From positions 1 to 64,000 of the IMG/VR virus record IMGVR_UViG_3300025759_000075: 64,000 bases of DNA; one strand, given 5' to 3'. Of the stretch, positions 6,144-14,779 are shown in pieces. The notes under the pieces were generated by a model. That model ran no database searches. It was not told the origin of the DNA and saw only the letters and a list, made by a program, of their open reading frames with translations. Positions within the stretch are counted from its first letter, which is position 1. The number at the start of each line of letters is the position of its first letter. Source of the DNA: a virus. A program made the translations under genes and the position numbers.

Positions 6144-6449
6144 ATGGCGCACGGGGGTAAGCGTCCCGGTGCCGGTAGGCCTAAAGGGGCTAAGGACAAG
6201 CTGACACGCGAAGCGGGTGCTAGCCTTGCTGAGATAGCGCGGGAACACACGGAATCCGCCATAGAGACACTTGTGCAGATTGCGGTTTCTGGTGAGAGCG
6301 AGGCTGCTAGGGTGAGTGCAGCAAACGCGCTGCTTGATCGTGGTTACGGTAGGGCTCCACAGTCAATCGAACACACGGGCGAGGTCGCATTCAGCAAAGC
6401 CACTGAACTGTCAGACGACGAACTGGCAAAGCTGGCAACCGGGCGGTGA
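6144..6449 (+). CDS. terS: Terminase small subunit
   Basis: 101 residues. The N-terminus HGGKRPGAGRPKGAKDK is the characteristic basic segment of a phage small-terminase/DUF5681-like group. The rest is helical (EIAREHTESAIETLVQIAVSGESEAARVSAANALLDRGYG). It recognises phage DNA and regulates the large subunit at the start of headful packaging. The ATG follows AAAGGAAATCAAG. It ends overlapping the terL GTG. The copy B protein differs at about three residues. Confidence 0.8.
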   Translation: MAHGGKRPGAGRPKGAKDKLTREAGASLAEIAREHTESAIETLVQIAVSGESEAARVSAANALLDRGYGRAPQSIEHTGEVAFSKATELSDDELAKLATGR

Positions 6450-7996
6450 CGATAACTCAGCAGGAGGCTGCAACGGAACTCCTGCGCCGCCGCCGCGCCA
6501 GATCCAGCCTTGTTGATTATGCCCGCTATATCGATGTTCCCGGCGCACCTGTCACTGAAGACGATCCCGACTGCGAGACATTCAAACCGGTCGAAACTGT
6601 TCTAGCCGAGCATCACGAAATCATCCTGAACGCCACACAGCGGTGCATAGAGCGCCACCGTGGGCGAACGATGCTGTTCCTGCCCCCTGGTAGTGCGAAG
6701 TCGACATACGCAACGGTCGTGTCATCAACATGGGCGCTGGGTAGGCAAGAGGGGTACAAGGTTATCAATGTCAGCTATGCCAGCGACATAGCTAAGAAGT
6801 TTGGCCGCCGAATGAGGGCGATAACCAAGCAGAAGAAGTTCGAAAATCTATTCTCCACCAGTTTATCGAAAGAGAGTAGCGCCGCTGATGAGTGGGCCTT
6901 GTTGAATGAATCTGAATTCATGGCTGGCGGCATTCTTTCTGGCATAACCGGGAACCGTGCAGATTTCGTATGTATTGACGATCCCATTCGCGGGCGACGT
7001 GACGCGGATTCGGAAACAATTCGGAAGAACACCCGCGATGCATACGATGATGATGTTCTAACCCGCTTGAAGCCCGGTGGGAGCGTGATGATTACGCAAA
7101 CGCGCTGGCATGAAATGGACCTTGCTGGCTCTATCCTGCCTGAAGGATGGAATGGCGAAAGCGGCATGATTGAGTGCCGTGATGGCGAGACGTGGGAAGT
7201 TATCTGCATTCCTGCCAAGGCTGAGCGTCACGACGACATGCTTGGGCGTTTGCCGGGTGAGTATATCTGGCCAGAATGGTTCGGTCCTGAGCATTGGGCT
7301 CCGTTCGAGCGGATGCCCCGTACATGGAATGCCCTCTACCAACAGCGACCAGCCCCCGACACAGGCGACTACTTCAAGCGCGAATGGATTATCGAGGAAG
7401 ATGCTGTTCCACCTCTCCAGACCATGCAGATATTCGGTGCATCCGATTATGCCGTGACCGCAAACGGCGGCGATTACACGGTGCATGTCGTCATGGGGAT
7501 AGATCACACGGGCCGCTTGTGGCTGCTTGACCTATGGCGGCAACAGGCATCGTCCGATGTATGGGTGGATAGCCTGTGTGCGTTGGTGAAGCAGTGGAAG
7601 CCGATAGGATGGGCAGAGGAAACCGGGCAGATCAAGTCGGGCGTTGGCCCGTTCCTGGTGAAGCGGATGCTTGAGACTGAGGCTTACGTGGCCCGCGAGC
7701 AGTTCCCGACACGCGGCGACAAAGCGGTGCGAGCCCAGTCCATTCGTGGGCGCATGGCAATGCAGGGGCTGCACGTTCCCCGTGGTGCGCCATGGTTGCC
7801 AACACTCATTTCCGAGATGATGTCTTTCCCCGTCGGCAGTCACGACGATCAGGTCGATGCGCTGGGTTTGGCAGGACAGTTGATTGCGAAGATGGATTTC
7901 GGTAAGACACCTGAAGACGAGAAACCTAAACCGGGGGCACCGCCGCGCGTCGTGGCGGATGGTGTTATCGCCCCGCCATTGAGGATGAGGCGGTAA
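6446..7996 (+). CDS. terL: Terminase large subunit
   Basis: 516 residues, the normal size. It has an N-terminal ATPase with Walker A PPGSAKST (about residues 80-87) and Walker B VCIDD (175-179), then an RNase H-fold nuclease with acidic residues in FGASDYAV and GGDYTV (about 334 and 343) and in SHDDQVDALG near the C-terminus. It powers DNA translocation into the prohead at the portal and cuts the concatemer. The GTG start overlaps the terS stop (GTGA). The copy B protein is about 95% identical. Confidence 0.95.
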   Translation: MTITQQEAATELLRRRRARSSLVDYARYIDVPGAPVTEDDPDCETFKPVETVLAEHHEIILNATQRCIERHRGRTMLFLPPGSAKSTYATVVSSTWALGRQEGYKVINVSYASDIAKKFGRRMRAITKQKKFENLFSTSLSKESSAADEWALLNESEFMAGGILSGITGNRADFVCIDDPIRGRRDADSETIRKNTRDAYDDDVLTRLKPGGSVMITQTRWHEMDLAGSILPEGWNGESGMIECRDGETWEVICIPAKAERHDDMLGRLPGEYIWPEWFGPEHWAPFERMPRTWNALYQQRPAPDTGDYFKREWIIEEDAVPPLQTMQIFGASDYAVTANGGDYTVHVVMGIDHTGRLWLLDLWRQQASSDVWVDSLCALVKQWKPIGWAEETGQIKSGVGPFLVKRMLETEAYVAREQFPTRGDKAVRAQSIRGRMAMQGLHVPRGAPWLPTLISEMMSFPVGSHDDQVDALGLAGQLIAKMDFGKTPEDEKPKPGAPPRVVADGVIAPPLRMRR

Positions 7997-8005
7997 GGCA
8001 TAGTG

Positions 8006-10318
8006 ATGGACAGCACCCAAGACTTCACCGGCACGCCTGAGCAGACGCGCGAGAAAGCCTCCGCGCCTATCCTGCAGGCCCTCAAGCGCTCGCAGGACGC
8101 GTTCAAGGAATGGGACGCCACCTGCCACGGTATCGATGACATCTACTCGCGCCACGGATCGTCCTATGAAACCCTGATGACCGATTATGGCGGATCCAGC
8201 TGGAAAGATGCACAGATGGACCTGTTCTGGTCATCGTCGGAAGTGCTGAAACCTGCAGTGTATGCGCGCCCGCCTGTTCCTGCGATTGCGCCGATCTTCA
8301 AGGATGGTGGCCGTCTGAAGTCAACCACGGCTGAATTGCTTGAGCGTGCGGCGGTATCGACCTTCAAGAAGACTGGCATTGACGATGTGATGCAGTCGGT
8401 GCGCGATGACCTGCTGTTCTCCGGCCGCGGTGTCATGTGGCTGCGGTATGAGAGCGACGATGGAAAGCGCGTCTGTGTAGAACACCTCGATCGCGATGAC
8501 TTCCTGCATGACGTGGCCCGCAAGTGGTCTGCCGTCGGCTGGGTGGCTGGCGGTTTCTGGATGTCTCGTGAAGAGATCAAGGAGCGGTTCAAGGGTCTGA
8601 CTGAAGACCAGATGGACACCATCAAGTTCCTTGAGCGCCGCGACGTGGACAACCGCGACGAAAAGGCAATGACTGCCAAGGCGCGTGTGTGGGAGGTCTG
8701 GCACAAGGCCAACAACCGCGTTTACTGGGTTACTGAGGGTCTGGATGTCTATCTGGACGATGGTGAGCCCCACCTGAAGCTTGATGAGTTCTTCCCCTGC
8801 CCACGGCCAGCCTATGGCACGCTGCAGCGGCGTAGCCTTATTCCTGTGCCCGACTTCGAACGCTATTCAGGCATGTTCGCCAAGATCAACACGCTGACGG
8901 CGCGCATTTACCTGCTGCTTGATCAGGTCAAGATGAAGGGCCTTATCCCTGCAGGAGGGGACATTGCAGACGCCATCCACCAGGTTATGCGCTCGGATGA
9001 CGACAGCATCGTTATCGGTGTTCCTGGCGCTGCCATGATGGAGGGCGCCGCAGTAGTGCAATGGTTGCCACTCGACCAGATCGCCGCCGCCATTACGGGC
9101 CTGATCGAAGCCCGCCGCCAGCTGATCGAAGACTTCTACCAGCTTTCCGGAATATCGGACATCATGCGCGGTGCGACACAGGCGGAAGAAACGCTTGGCG
9201 CCCAGCAGTTGAAGGCGCAGTTCGGTTCTGTGCGTGTGCGCCAAAAGATCGACGAGATGCAGCGGATTGCGGCTGAAGCGGTCAAGATCGCATCGGAGAT
9301 ACTGGCCGAAAAGTTCGACGGTGACACGCTGCTTGCCATGTCGCAGATGGAATTGCCGACACGCAAGGACATCGAAAAGCGGCTTAAGGAGATTGAAAGC
9401 GCCGCCGAAAAGGAAATGAAGGCGCTGGCTGACAAGGCCATGGAAGGCGGGCAGGACATGGATCCTGCACAGGCCCAGCAGATGCTTCAACAGGCGCAAC
9501 AGGAGATTGTCTCCCGCTATGCGCCGATGTTCGAAGAAGCCGAGAACCTTGTGCCGATCGATGACGTGGTGGACCTGCTGCGCGATGACCGGGCGCGCTC
9601 GTTTGCCTTCGAGATCGAGACCGATTCCACTATCATGGTGGATGAGATTGCCGAGAAACAGGCCCGCAACGAGTTCATGGGGGCGTTCAACAGCGCCACG
9701 CAGGGGCTTATGGGGCTGGCTGGCATGGGTGAGCCCGGGGCCAAGCTTGCGGGTGAGTTGATGAAGTTCGTGCTGGCGCCCTATCGCGTCGGCCGGCAGA
9801 TGGACACGGCGATTGACGACTTCGTGAAGCAGGCGCCTGCGATGATGGCAGGACAGGGTGAAGGTGAAGATCAGCAGGGCGTTGCGGCACTGGCTGAAGC
9901 CGAGATGGAAAAGGCCAAGGCTCAGATGGCCAAGGTCGAGGCCGATAGCGCGCTCAAGCAGGCTGAAAACCAACGCAAGTTCGCTGAATTGCAGGTAAAG
10001 GCGCAGAAGGATCAGGCGGACGCTCAGGCCAAGATGGTCAAACTGCAGCAGGATGCGGATGCAATGGGAATCAAGGCGCAGGAAGCGTTGGCCAATGTCG
10101 ATCTGCTGCGGGCACAGACCATGAAGGCCATGTCCGAGGCTGGAATAGCTATCGACACCGCGCAGCTTGACGAGTTCCGTTCGCTGTCGGACATTGAGAT
10201 CAAGCGCAGCCAGGAACAGCGCGCCATCGCCAATGACGCAAGGCAGGCTGCACGGGCCGATCGCCAAGAGGTGCGGGAGGTTATGGAGCCGCCCGAAACC
10301 GAGATGGAGGACGATTGA
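8006..10318 (+). CDS. Portal protein
   Basis: 770 residues, large like P22-type portals rather than the roughly 530 residues of T7. It directly follows terL, as portals do. The body contains the conserved KPAVYARPPVPAI, then FSGRGVMWLRYE, PVPDFERYSGMFAKIN and FYQLSGISDIMRG segments. The last 170 residues are a long alanine- and glutamine-rich coiled coil (AEMEKAKAQMAKVEADSALK), which would form the barrel above the ring. ATG 8006 is preferred to the GTG three bases earlier. Confidence 0.85.
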   Translation: MDSTQDFTGTPEQTREKASAPILQALKRSQDAFKEWDATCHGIDDIYSRHGSSYETLMTDYGGSSWKDAQMDLFWSSSEVLKPAVYARPPVPAIAPIFKDGGRLKSTTAELLERAAVSTFKKTGIDDVMQSVRDDLLFSGRGVMWLRYESDDGKRVCVEHLDRDDFLHDVARKWSAVGWVAGGFWMSREEIKERFKGLTEDQMDTIKFLERRDVDNRDEKAMTAKARVWEVWHKANNRVYWVTEGLDVYLDDGEPHLKLDEFFPCPRPAYGTLQRRSLIPVPDFERYSGMFAKINTLTARIYLLLDQVKMKGLIPAGGDIADAIHQVMRSDDDSIVIGVPGAAMMEGAAVVQWLPLDQIAAAITGLIEARRQLIEDFYQLSGISDIMRGATQAEETLGAQQLKAQFGSVRVRQKIDEMQRIAAEAVKIASEILAEKFDGDTLLAMSQMELPTRKDIEKRLKEIESAAEKEMKALADKAMEGGQDMDPAQAQQMLQQAQQEIVSRYAPMFEEAENLVPIDDVVDLLRDDRARSFAFEIETDSTIMVDEIAEKQARNEFMGAFNSATQGLMGLAGMGEPGAKLAGELMKFVLAPYRVGRQMDTAIDDFVKQAPAMMAGQGEGEDQQGVAALAEAEMEKAKAQMAKVEADSALKQAENQRKFAELQVKAQKDQADAQAKMVKLQQDADAMGIKAQEALANVDLLRAQTMKAMSEAGIAIDTAQLDEFRSLSDIEIKRSQEQRAIANDARQAARADRQEVREVMEPPETEMEDD

Positions 10319-10473
10319 TGAACGTCACCATAGTTGAAAGCGGGGGCTATCCCGTTACGCCTGTAGATGACGGCGCACCTCCTGCCGAAGTGGTCGATGA
10401 AGGCGGTTATCCCATTACCATCGTGGAAAGCGGCGGCGTTCCGTTCGTTCTCAATAATTACACACCCGCATAA
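10318..10473 (+). CDS. Small VESGGYP-repeat protein
   Basis: 51 residues built from a repeated motif: VTIVESGGYPVT, VVDEGGYPIT, IVESGGVPFVL. The ATG overlaps the portal stop (TGATG). Copy B has the same design at 51389. Its position between portal and scaffold suggests a small virion or head-assembly protein. The function is unknown. Confidence 0.65.
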   Translation: MNVTIVESGGYPVTPVDDGAPPAEVVDEGGYPITIVESGGVPFVLNNYTPA

Positions 10474-10485
10474 GGACTGAGTGAC

Positions 10486-10743
10486 ATGGCGAATGCAGAA
10501 AGATTGATGGCTCTGGGCGTAACAGGCCCGATGGCTGTGGAAATGGCGGCACAGATCGAAGCGCAGGAAGGCAATGCCGACCGTCTTCGTGAACTGGGCA
10601 TGGTCCCTTCGCTTGCCGCGGAACTGGCTGGCCAGATCGACGCTGAAGGCGCGACCGACGCGCCGAAGCTTGCCGCGCATAGCATGGTGCCCGATGTCGC
10701 GGTGGAAACCGTGGCGCAGATCGAGGCTGACAGGGCTGAATAA
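10486..10743 (+). CDS. Small triple-repeat protein (LG..AxEMAAQIEA)
   Basis: 85 residues made of three helical repeats: LGVTGPMAVEMAAQIEA, LGMVPSLAAELAGQIDA and HSMVPDVAVETVAQIEA. Preserved in copy B (51574), also three repeats. A structural or scaffolding helper is likely from context only. Confidence 0.65.
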   Translation: MANAERLMALGVTGPMAVEMAAQIEAQEGNADRLRELGMVPSLAAELAGQIDAEGATDAPKLAAHSMVPDVAVETVAQIEADRAE

Positions 10744-10847
10744 TGCCGGGGCTTGTCCGTCGTCTGGTCGATACTGGCATGTCCTATCAGCAGGCCCAGC
10801 AGTTCAGCGACCTGTCTGGAAGCGACATTGCGACACCAGTTACATAA
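10743..10847 (+). CDS. Very small repeat-like protein, 34 residues (copy A only)
   Basis: TAATG overlap with the preceding stop. The sequence LVDTGMSYQQAQQFSDLSG has the same Gly-Met/Pro turn and helix spacing as the repeats in the preceding gene. Copy B lacks it, with both flanks otherwise matching, so it is a clean insertion or loss. Confidence 0.5.
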   Translation: MPGLVRRLVDTGMSYQQAQQFSDLSGSDIATPVT

Positions 10848-10875
10848 CTTGCGACGGAAAATGAAAGGAACTGAC

Positions 10876-11025
10876 ATGACTACGAAGAAAGAACAGGAAA
10901 AGATCGACAACGACGACAACGGCCTTGCCGATCGCATGAAGACGATGGACCCGCGCTTCGATGAGAAGGGTAAGCCCGTCGAAGAGGAAAAGAAGGAAGG
11001 TCAGACCAAGACCGCCAGCAAATAG
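10876..11025 (+). CDS. Small charged conserved protein, 49 residues
   Basis: ATG preceded by AAAGGAACTGAC. The chain is almost entirely charged (TKKEQEKIDNDDNG, then MDPRFDEKGKPVEEEKKEG) and likely disordered. Copy B at 51862 is closely similar. It lies in the head gene cluster, function unknown. Confidence 0.65.
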   Translation: MTTKKEQEKIDNDDNGLADRMKTMDPRFDEKGKPVEEEKKEGQTKTASK

Positions 11026-11034
11026 GAGGCTGTC

Positions 11035-11418
11035 ATTCCGTTGTACGATTTTTTGTGCGAGAACTATCATCGTTTCGAACGGTTCGTTCCGCTTGCGTCC
11101 TTTGAAGATCGTCAGGAATGCGAATGCGGGGCCGGTGCTTCGCGTCTTATCAGTGCGCCAAGGATCATATCGGACAGCATAGAGCCGACCATGGGGCCAG
11201 ACGGTAAGATGCACACCAGTCTCGCATCGTATCGCCACAGCTGCACGCCAGAGGGTAATTCCCGCGGCGAAAAGTTCGAAGAGTTGGGGCGGGATGAATT
11301 GCCCGCTTTCAAGGCGCCGGAATTCGACCGACGCAAACGGCGTGACGACATCCGCGCCGGGATCCAGGATGTCAAAGAGGGCCGCGTTCCGCCCGTTGTT
11401 ACCGGGGATACACCATGA
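11035..11418 (+). CDS. FmdB-like zinc-ribbon protein, probable ATT start
   Basis: 127 residues if started at ATT 11035. The first in-frame listed start, TTG 11041, is 11 bases from a perfect AGGAGG (11024-11029), while ATT is 5 bases away. The copy B homologue (52017) begins MPLYDF at an ATG, and ATT-CCG-TTG-TAC-GAT aligns exactly with it, giving equal lengths. The N-terminus resembles FmdB zinc ribbons, with CENYHRFERFV and CECGAG. The C-terminal 60 residues are basic (FDRRKRRDDIRAG). Role unknown, conserved before the scaffold gene. Confidence 0.7.
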   Translation: MPLYDFLCENYHRFERFVPLASFEDRQECECGAGASRLISAPRIISDSIEPTMGPDGKMHTSLASYRHSCTPEGNSRGEKFEELGRDELPAFKAPEFDRRKRRDDIRAGIQDVKEGRVPPVVTGDTP

Positions 11419-12626
11419 CCGATCTAGCCGATATTGAGACTGTTTCGACCAACCTTGAGGAAACCACGCCTTCCAGCCCGTCCGGTGGGGGCGTTGTTAA
11501 TCCGCCTGCCGAAGATGGCAAGGAGGAAACCTCTCTGCGCGATACGCTGGCCGACGAACTGAAGAAGGACGAAGGCCGCAACAAAACTGAAAAGCCGGAG
11601 AAGCCTGAGAAAGCTGAAAAGCCCGCAAAGGAGCCTGCCAAAGATGACGCCGACGCCGCCAAGGGAACCGATGGGGACGAAGATGGCGAGACCGAAGGAA
11701 AGGCGCAGCAGGGCGATAAAGACAACGCCGAACACAAGGAAAAGGCAGCGGCCAAGCCCGACGATGTAGAGGGTGACAAGGGGCGTGCTGAAGGCAAGAC
11801 TGAAGACAAGCCCGGGCATTATCAGCCGCCGAAGAACTTCCTGCCCGATGCGCGCGAAAAGTGGCTCAATGTTCCGCGCCCTGTGCAGCGCGACATCGAC
11901 AACATGGCTCGCGAATACGAAACGCAGGTGCAGCAGTATCAGAAGGCTACGGAACGCTACGAATCCCTGCGCGAGTTCGATGAACTGGCACAGACGAACG
12001 GGCGCGATCTGACCGAGAGCCTGACGAAGCTCAACGAGATTGAGAATCTGATGCAATCCAACCCGATTGCGGGCTTGAACGCTATCCTGCAGGAGATTGG
12101 CCCCCGTCGCGCTGACGGAACGGCGCCCTCTCTGCGCGAAGTGGCTGCATTCATCGCTCAGCAGCCGGATGACAAGTATCAACAGATGGTAGCACAACGT
12201 CCGCAGCAGCAAGAGCAGCAGGCTGACCCTCAGGTTGAGGCACTGCAGCGCCAGATTTACGAGATGCAGATTCAGCAGACGGCCCAGAATGTCATCGAAC
12301 CATTCAAGGCCGAGCATCCGCGCTACAATGAATTGCAAGGGGCTATTGATAAAATACTTCGTTCTGGTATGGTGCCTTCTAGCTTGAGTGCGCCTGACCG
12401 ACTGGCAGCGGCTTACGACATGGCTGAGAGGCTTAACCCTCCTTCGAATGTCGAACAGCCCGCCTCACAGGCAAACCCTGACGCAGATGCCCGCGTTGAT
12501 GACCTCAGCGGCACGAAATCCATCAAATCTGCGCCGGGGTCAGCATCACCCGATCTCGAACCCGACCGCAGCGGCCCAACACGCGACATCCTACGCGAGG
12601 AAATGCGCAGGCGTCGTGCAAGCTAA
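11415..12626 (+). CDS. Scaffolding protein
   Basis: 403 residues. A disordered, Lys/Glu/Pro-rich N-terminal 130 residues is followed by a helical region (PGHYQPPKNFLPDAREKW, then PRPVQRDIDNMAREYE) and a Gln-rich coiled coil, ending in a basic helix (DILREEMRRRRAS). Composition, size and its position immediately before the capsid gene are those of a phage scaffold that guides capsid assembly and then leaves. The start overlaps the previous stop (ATGA). Confidence 0.75.
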   Translation: MTDLADIETVSTNLEETTPSSPSGGGVVNPPAEDGKEETSLRDTLADELKKDEGRNKTEKPEKPEKAEKPAKEPAKDDADAAKGTDGDEDGETEGKAQQGDKDNAEHKEKAAAKPDDVEGDKGRAEGKTEDKPGHYQPPKNFLPDAREKWLNVPRPVQRDIDNMAREYETQVQQYQKATERYESLREFDELAQTNGRDLTESLTKLNEIENLMQSNPIAGLNAILQEIGPRRADGTAPSLREVAAFIAQQPDDKYQQMVAQRPQQQEQQADPQVEALQRQIYEMQIQQTAQNVIEPFKAEHPRYNELQGAIDKILRSGMVPSSLSAPDRLAAAYDMAERLNPPSNVEQPASQANPDADARVDDLSGTKSIKSAPGSASPDLEPDRSGPTRDILREEMRRRRAS

Positions 12627-12639
12627 GAGGGGATAGGAC

Positions 12640-13650
12640 ATGCCTATCGTTTCAGATCGTAACTACGGGCAGATTCTGACTGCCTCGGTTGCACGTCGTT
12701 CGCGCGATGTGCAGAATATCGTCTACAACTCCACTCCACTGACTCGCATCCTGCGGGACCAGAATCGCATCAAGATGAAAACTGCCGGCGGGCCGGAACT
12801 TCGTGTTCCGATCATGTTCGACAAGCTGGATGCACAGTGGTTCACCGGCTATGACAAGCTGCAGATCACGCCCAAGGAGCTGCTGAACTCGGCAGTCTTC
12901 AACTGGTCGCGGTGTGTCGGCATGTTCTCGCTTACTGGCACCGAACTGCTTTACAACAGCGGCGAAGATGAAGTCATCGATCTCATGGAAACCTACATGG
13001 ATGCTGCAGAGCAGTCCGTGAAGGAAGCCTTCGAAGAAGGTATCGTGGGCGATGGCACTGCCGACGGCGGTCGCCAGATGATCGGCTGGGGTGCTGCTAT
13101 CCCGACCGTGACCAACACGGGCGTTTATGGCGGAATCGATCGTGCAACAGTTCCTAACTGGCGTACCTCGACCTTCGACATCCCGGCAGGCGATGTCTCG
13201 GGCTTCACCACGTTCGACAGCACCACGGCTCGCCAGATCATCGAACGGATTACCCTGCAGCGCTCGCGCGGCGGTCGTTATCCCGACTTGATCATCGCGG
13301 ATGCCAAGTCCTACGAAGTCATCTCTTCGGCCTTTGTCGCTCATCAGCGGCTGGCTTCGGAACGCCTCGCGCGTCTCGGCTTCCAGGGCATGTCGATCGT
13401 CACTGGCGCAGGCATCGTCGATGTCGTGGCAGCTGGCGGTATCGGCAACGTCATGCCGGAGAATACCTTCTTCGGTATCGATACCAAGGGCATGTCGATC
13501 TACACCTTCCCGGGTCAGGAATTCGTTCCTTTCCATCCGGGCAACGGTATGCGTCCGATCAACCAGGATGCGGTGGCTCAGGGTGTGGTATGGACGGGAC
13601 AGCTTGTCCTCGAAAACCCGCTCTTCACCTATCGCGCCATCACGGCCTAA
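12640..13650 (+). CDS. Major capsid protein
   Basis: 336 residues, same length as copy B (53609) and about 90% identical. It begins PIVSDRNYGQILTASVARRS and ends PLFTYRAITA. It follows the scaffold gene and precedes a small decoration-like protein. I expect an HK97-like fold as in other tailed phages, but this cannot be read directly. Strong GGGGATAG upstream fits high expression. Confidence 0.85.
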   Translation: MPIVSDRNYGQILTASVARRSRDVQNIVYNSTPLTRILRDQNRIKMKTAGGPELRVPIMFDKLDAQWFTGYDKLQITPKELLNSAVFNWSRCVGMFSLTGTELLYNSGEDEVIDLMETYMDAAEQSVKEAFEEGIVGDGTADGGRQMIGWGAAIPTVTNTGVYGGIDRATVPNWRTSTFDIPAGDVSGFTTFDSTTARQIIERITLQRSRGGRYPDLIIADAKSYEVISSAFVAHQRLASERLARLGFQGMSIVTGAGIVDVVAAGGIGNVMPENTFFGIDTKGMSIYTFPGQEFVPFHPGNGMRPINQDAVAQGVVWTGQLVLENPLFTYRAITA

Positions 13651-13666
13651 CCGAGAGGATTGAAAA

Positions 13667-13984
13667 ATGGTTACTTCACCTTTCCGCACCACTGGCCAGC
13701 TTGGCCCCGATCTGCACCAACAGGTCACTCCGGGCGAAGTCTGGTACGATAACCCGGATCTCGTCAGCCCCGTCGTGGGCACGCGGGAAACCGGCGATGA
13801 TGGCTTCGATTATGTCTGGGTTCGCGCCTCGGCAAACGTCGCAGCAGCATCGGCTCCGGGCACGCAGGTATCGATCACGGTTCCTGCCTACACTGCGGCT
13901 GCAGGCGCGGGCGGTTTCTACGCTCCGATTGCAGGCGTAACGTCCGGCGATTACTTTTGGGCCAAGAAGGGCTCAACACTTTGA
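13667..13984 (+). CDS. Head decoration/fibre-like protein
   Basis: 105 residues, beta-rich with an Ala/Gly-rich middle (VSITVPAYTAAAGAGGFYAP). Only about three residues differ from copy B. It follows the capsid gene and is closed by a terminator, as expected for an abundant capsid accessory protein. Assignment by position. Confidence 0.6.
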   Translation: MVTSPFRTTGQLGPDLHQQVTPGEVWYDNPDLVSPVVGTRETGDDGFDYVWVRASANVAAASAPGTQVSITVPAYTAAAGAGGFYAPIAGVTSGDYFWAKKGSTL

Positions 13985-13992
13985 TCGTCACG

Positions 13993-14024
13993 CGGGGGAG
14001 GTTTCGGCTTCCCCCGTTATTTTC
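13993..14024 (+). terminator. Rho-independent terminator after capsid genes
   Basis: Stem CGGGGGAGG (13993-14001) with CTTCCCCCG (14008-14016), including a G-T pair, loop TTTCGG minus stem bases, then TTATTTTC. The same position in copy B has a different stem (54959-54989), so the structure is conserved rather than the sequence. Partial termination here would set the capsid to tail expression ratio. Confidence 0.8.
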
Positions 14025-14044
14025 TCTAATTGGAGCGTCCATCC

Positions 14045-14779
14045 ATGACTGAAGCCGTACTTATCGACGAACGTGACCTTCAGGTCACTCCCATGTTCAA
14101 GGTCATCCAGGTCGAAGACATCAACGCCTCGGAACGCGAAGGCCACCTCGTGATGAAAACTCGCGAAGTGGTCGAAGTCCGCATTGCCGGCGCGCGCGAT
14201 GTGAAGGTGTTTCCCTCGGATGAAGTCTGGCGCCGCGAAGGCAATAGGGCGATTACCTATGCCGAACGCTGGCCTGAACAATACGCCACCTATCACAACG
14301 GCGACACGCAGCAGGCGCTAGGCACGCCGCTGGAAATGCTGCGCCCCTATGGCATCTCGGAATCGATGGTTTCGGTCTGCCGCGCGCTCAAGATTTATTC
14401 GGTTGAGGCCCTGTATGCTCTAGAGGGTGCGGGTCTCAAGGCGCTCGGTATGAACGGCAATCGGCTAAAGGACGCGGCCCGTCAGTTCATGGCCGAGCGC
14501 CAATCTTCTGTCAGCGCCATGTCGGAAGTCGAAGCCCTGAAGGCTCGCATTGCCGAACTGGAAGCCAATGGTTCGAAGGTGGACATTCCCGCCGAATTGC
14601 CTACTGATGCAGAGATGGATGCGGCGGTGGCTGCTTCCGATGCGGAGTTTGCGGATATGAGCGACGAGGCAATCAAGGAAGAGATCGGGAAGCTTGCCGG
14701 ATCCAAACCCCGCGGAACTCCTTCGCGCTCGACACTTGAAAACTCCTTGCGCGAACTTCGCGCTGCAAAGGCTGCTTAA
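14045..14779 (+). CDS. Conserved structural-cluster protein with C-terminal LEM/HeH-like segment
   Basis: 244 residues (equal in copy B at 55006). The N-terminal half is beta-rich (LVMKTREVVEVRIAG). The middle YALEGAGLKALGMNGNRLKDAA resembles a helix-hairpin-helix, and the end (SDEAIKEEIGKLAGSKPRGTPSRSTL) resembles small LEM/HeH domains. ATG 14045 is chosen over an upstream TTG because TTGGAG serves as its ribosome site. It is probably a head-completion protein or virion component, a call that rests on context. Confidence 0.55.
   Translation: MTEAVLIDERDLQVTPMFKVIQVEDINASEREGHLVMKTREVVEVRIAGARDVKVFPSDEVWRREGNRAITYAERWPEQYATYHNGDTQQALGTPLEMLRPYGISESMVSVCRALKIYSVEALYALEGAGLKALGMNGNRLKDAARQFMAERQSSVSAMSEVEALKARIAELEANGSKVDIPAELPTDAEMDAAVAASDAEFADMSDEAIKEEIGKLAGSKPRGTPSRSTLENSLRELRAAKAA

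Noticed and set aside
8867-10267. 466-codon open frame on the minus strand opposite the portal gene
   Set aside because: It mirrors the third-position GC bias of the portal gene, has no ribosome site and a low-complexity His/Leu/Arg composition. The same shadow appears opposite the copy B portal (49245-51104).
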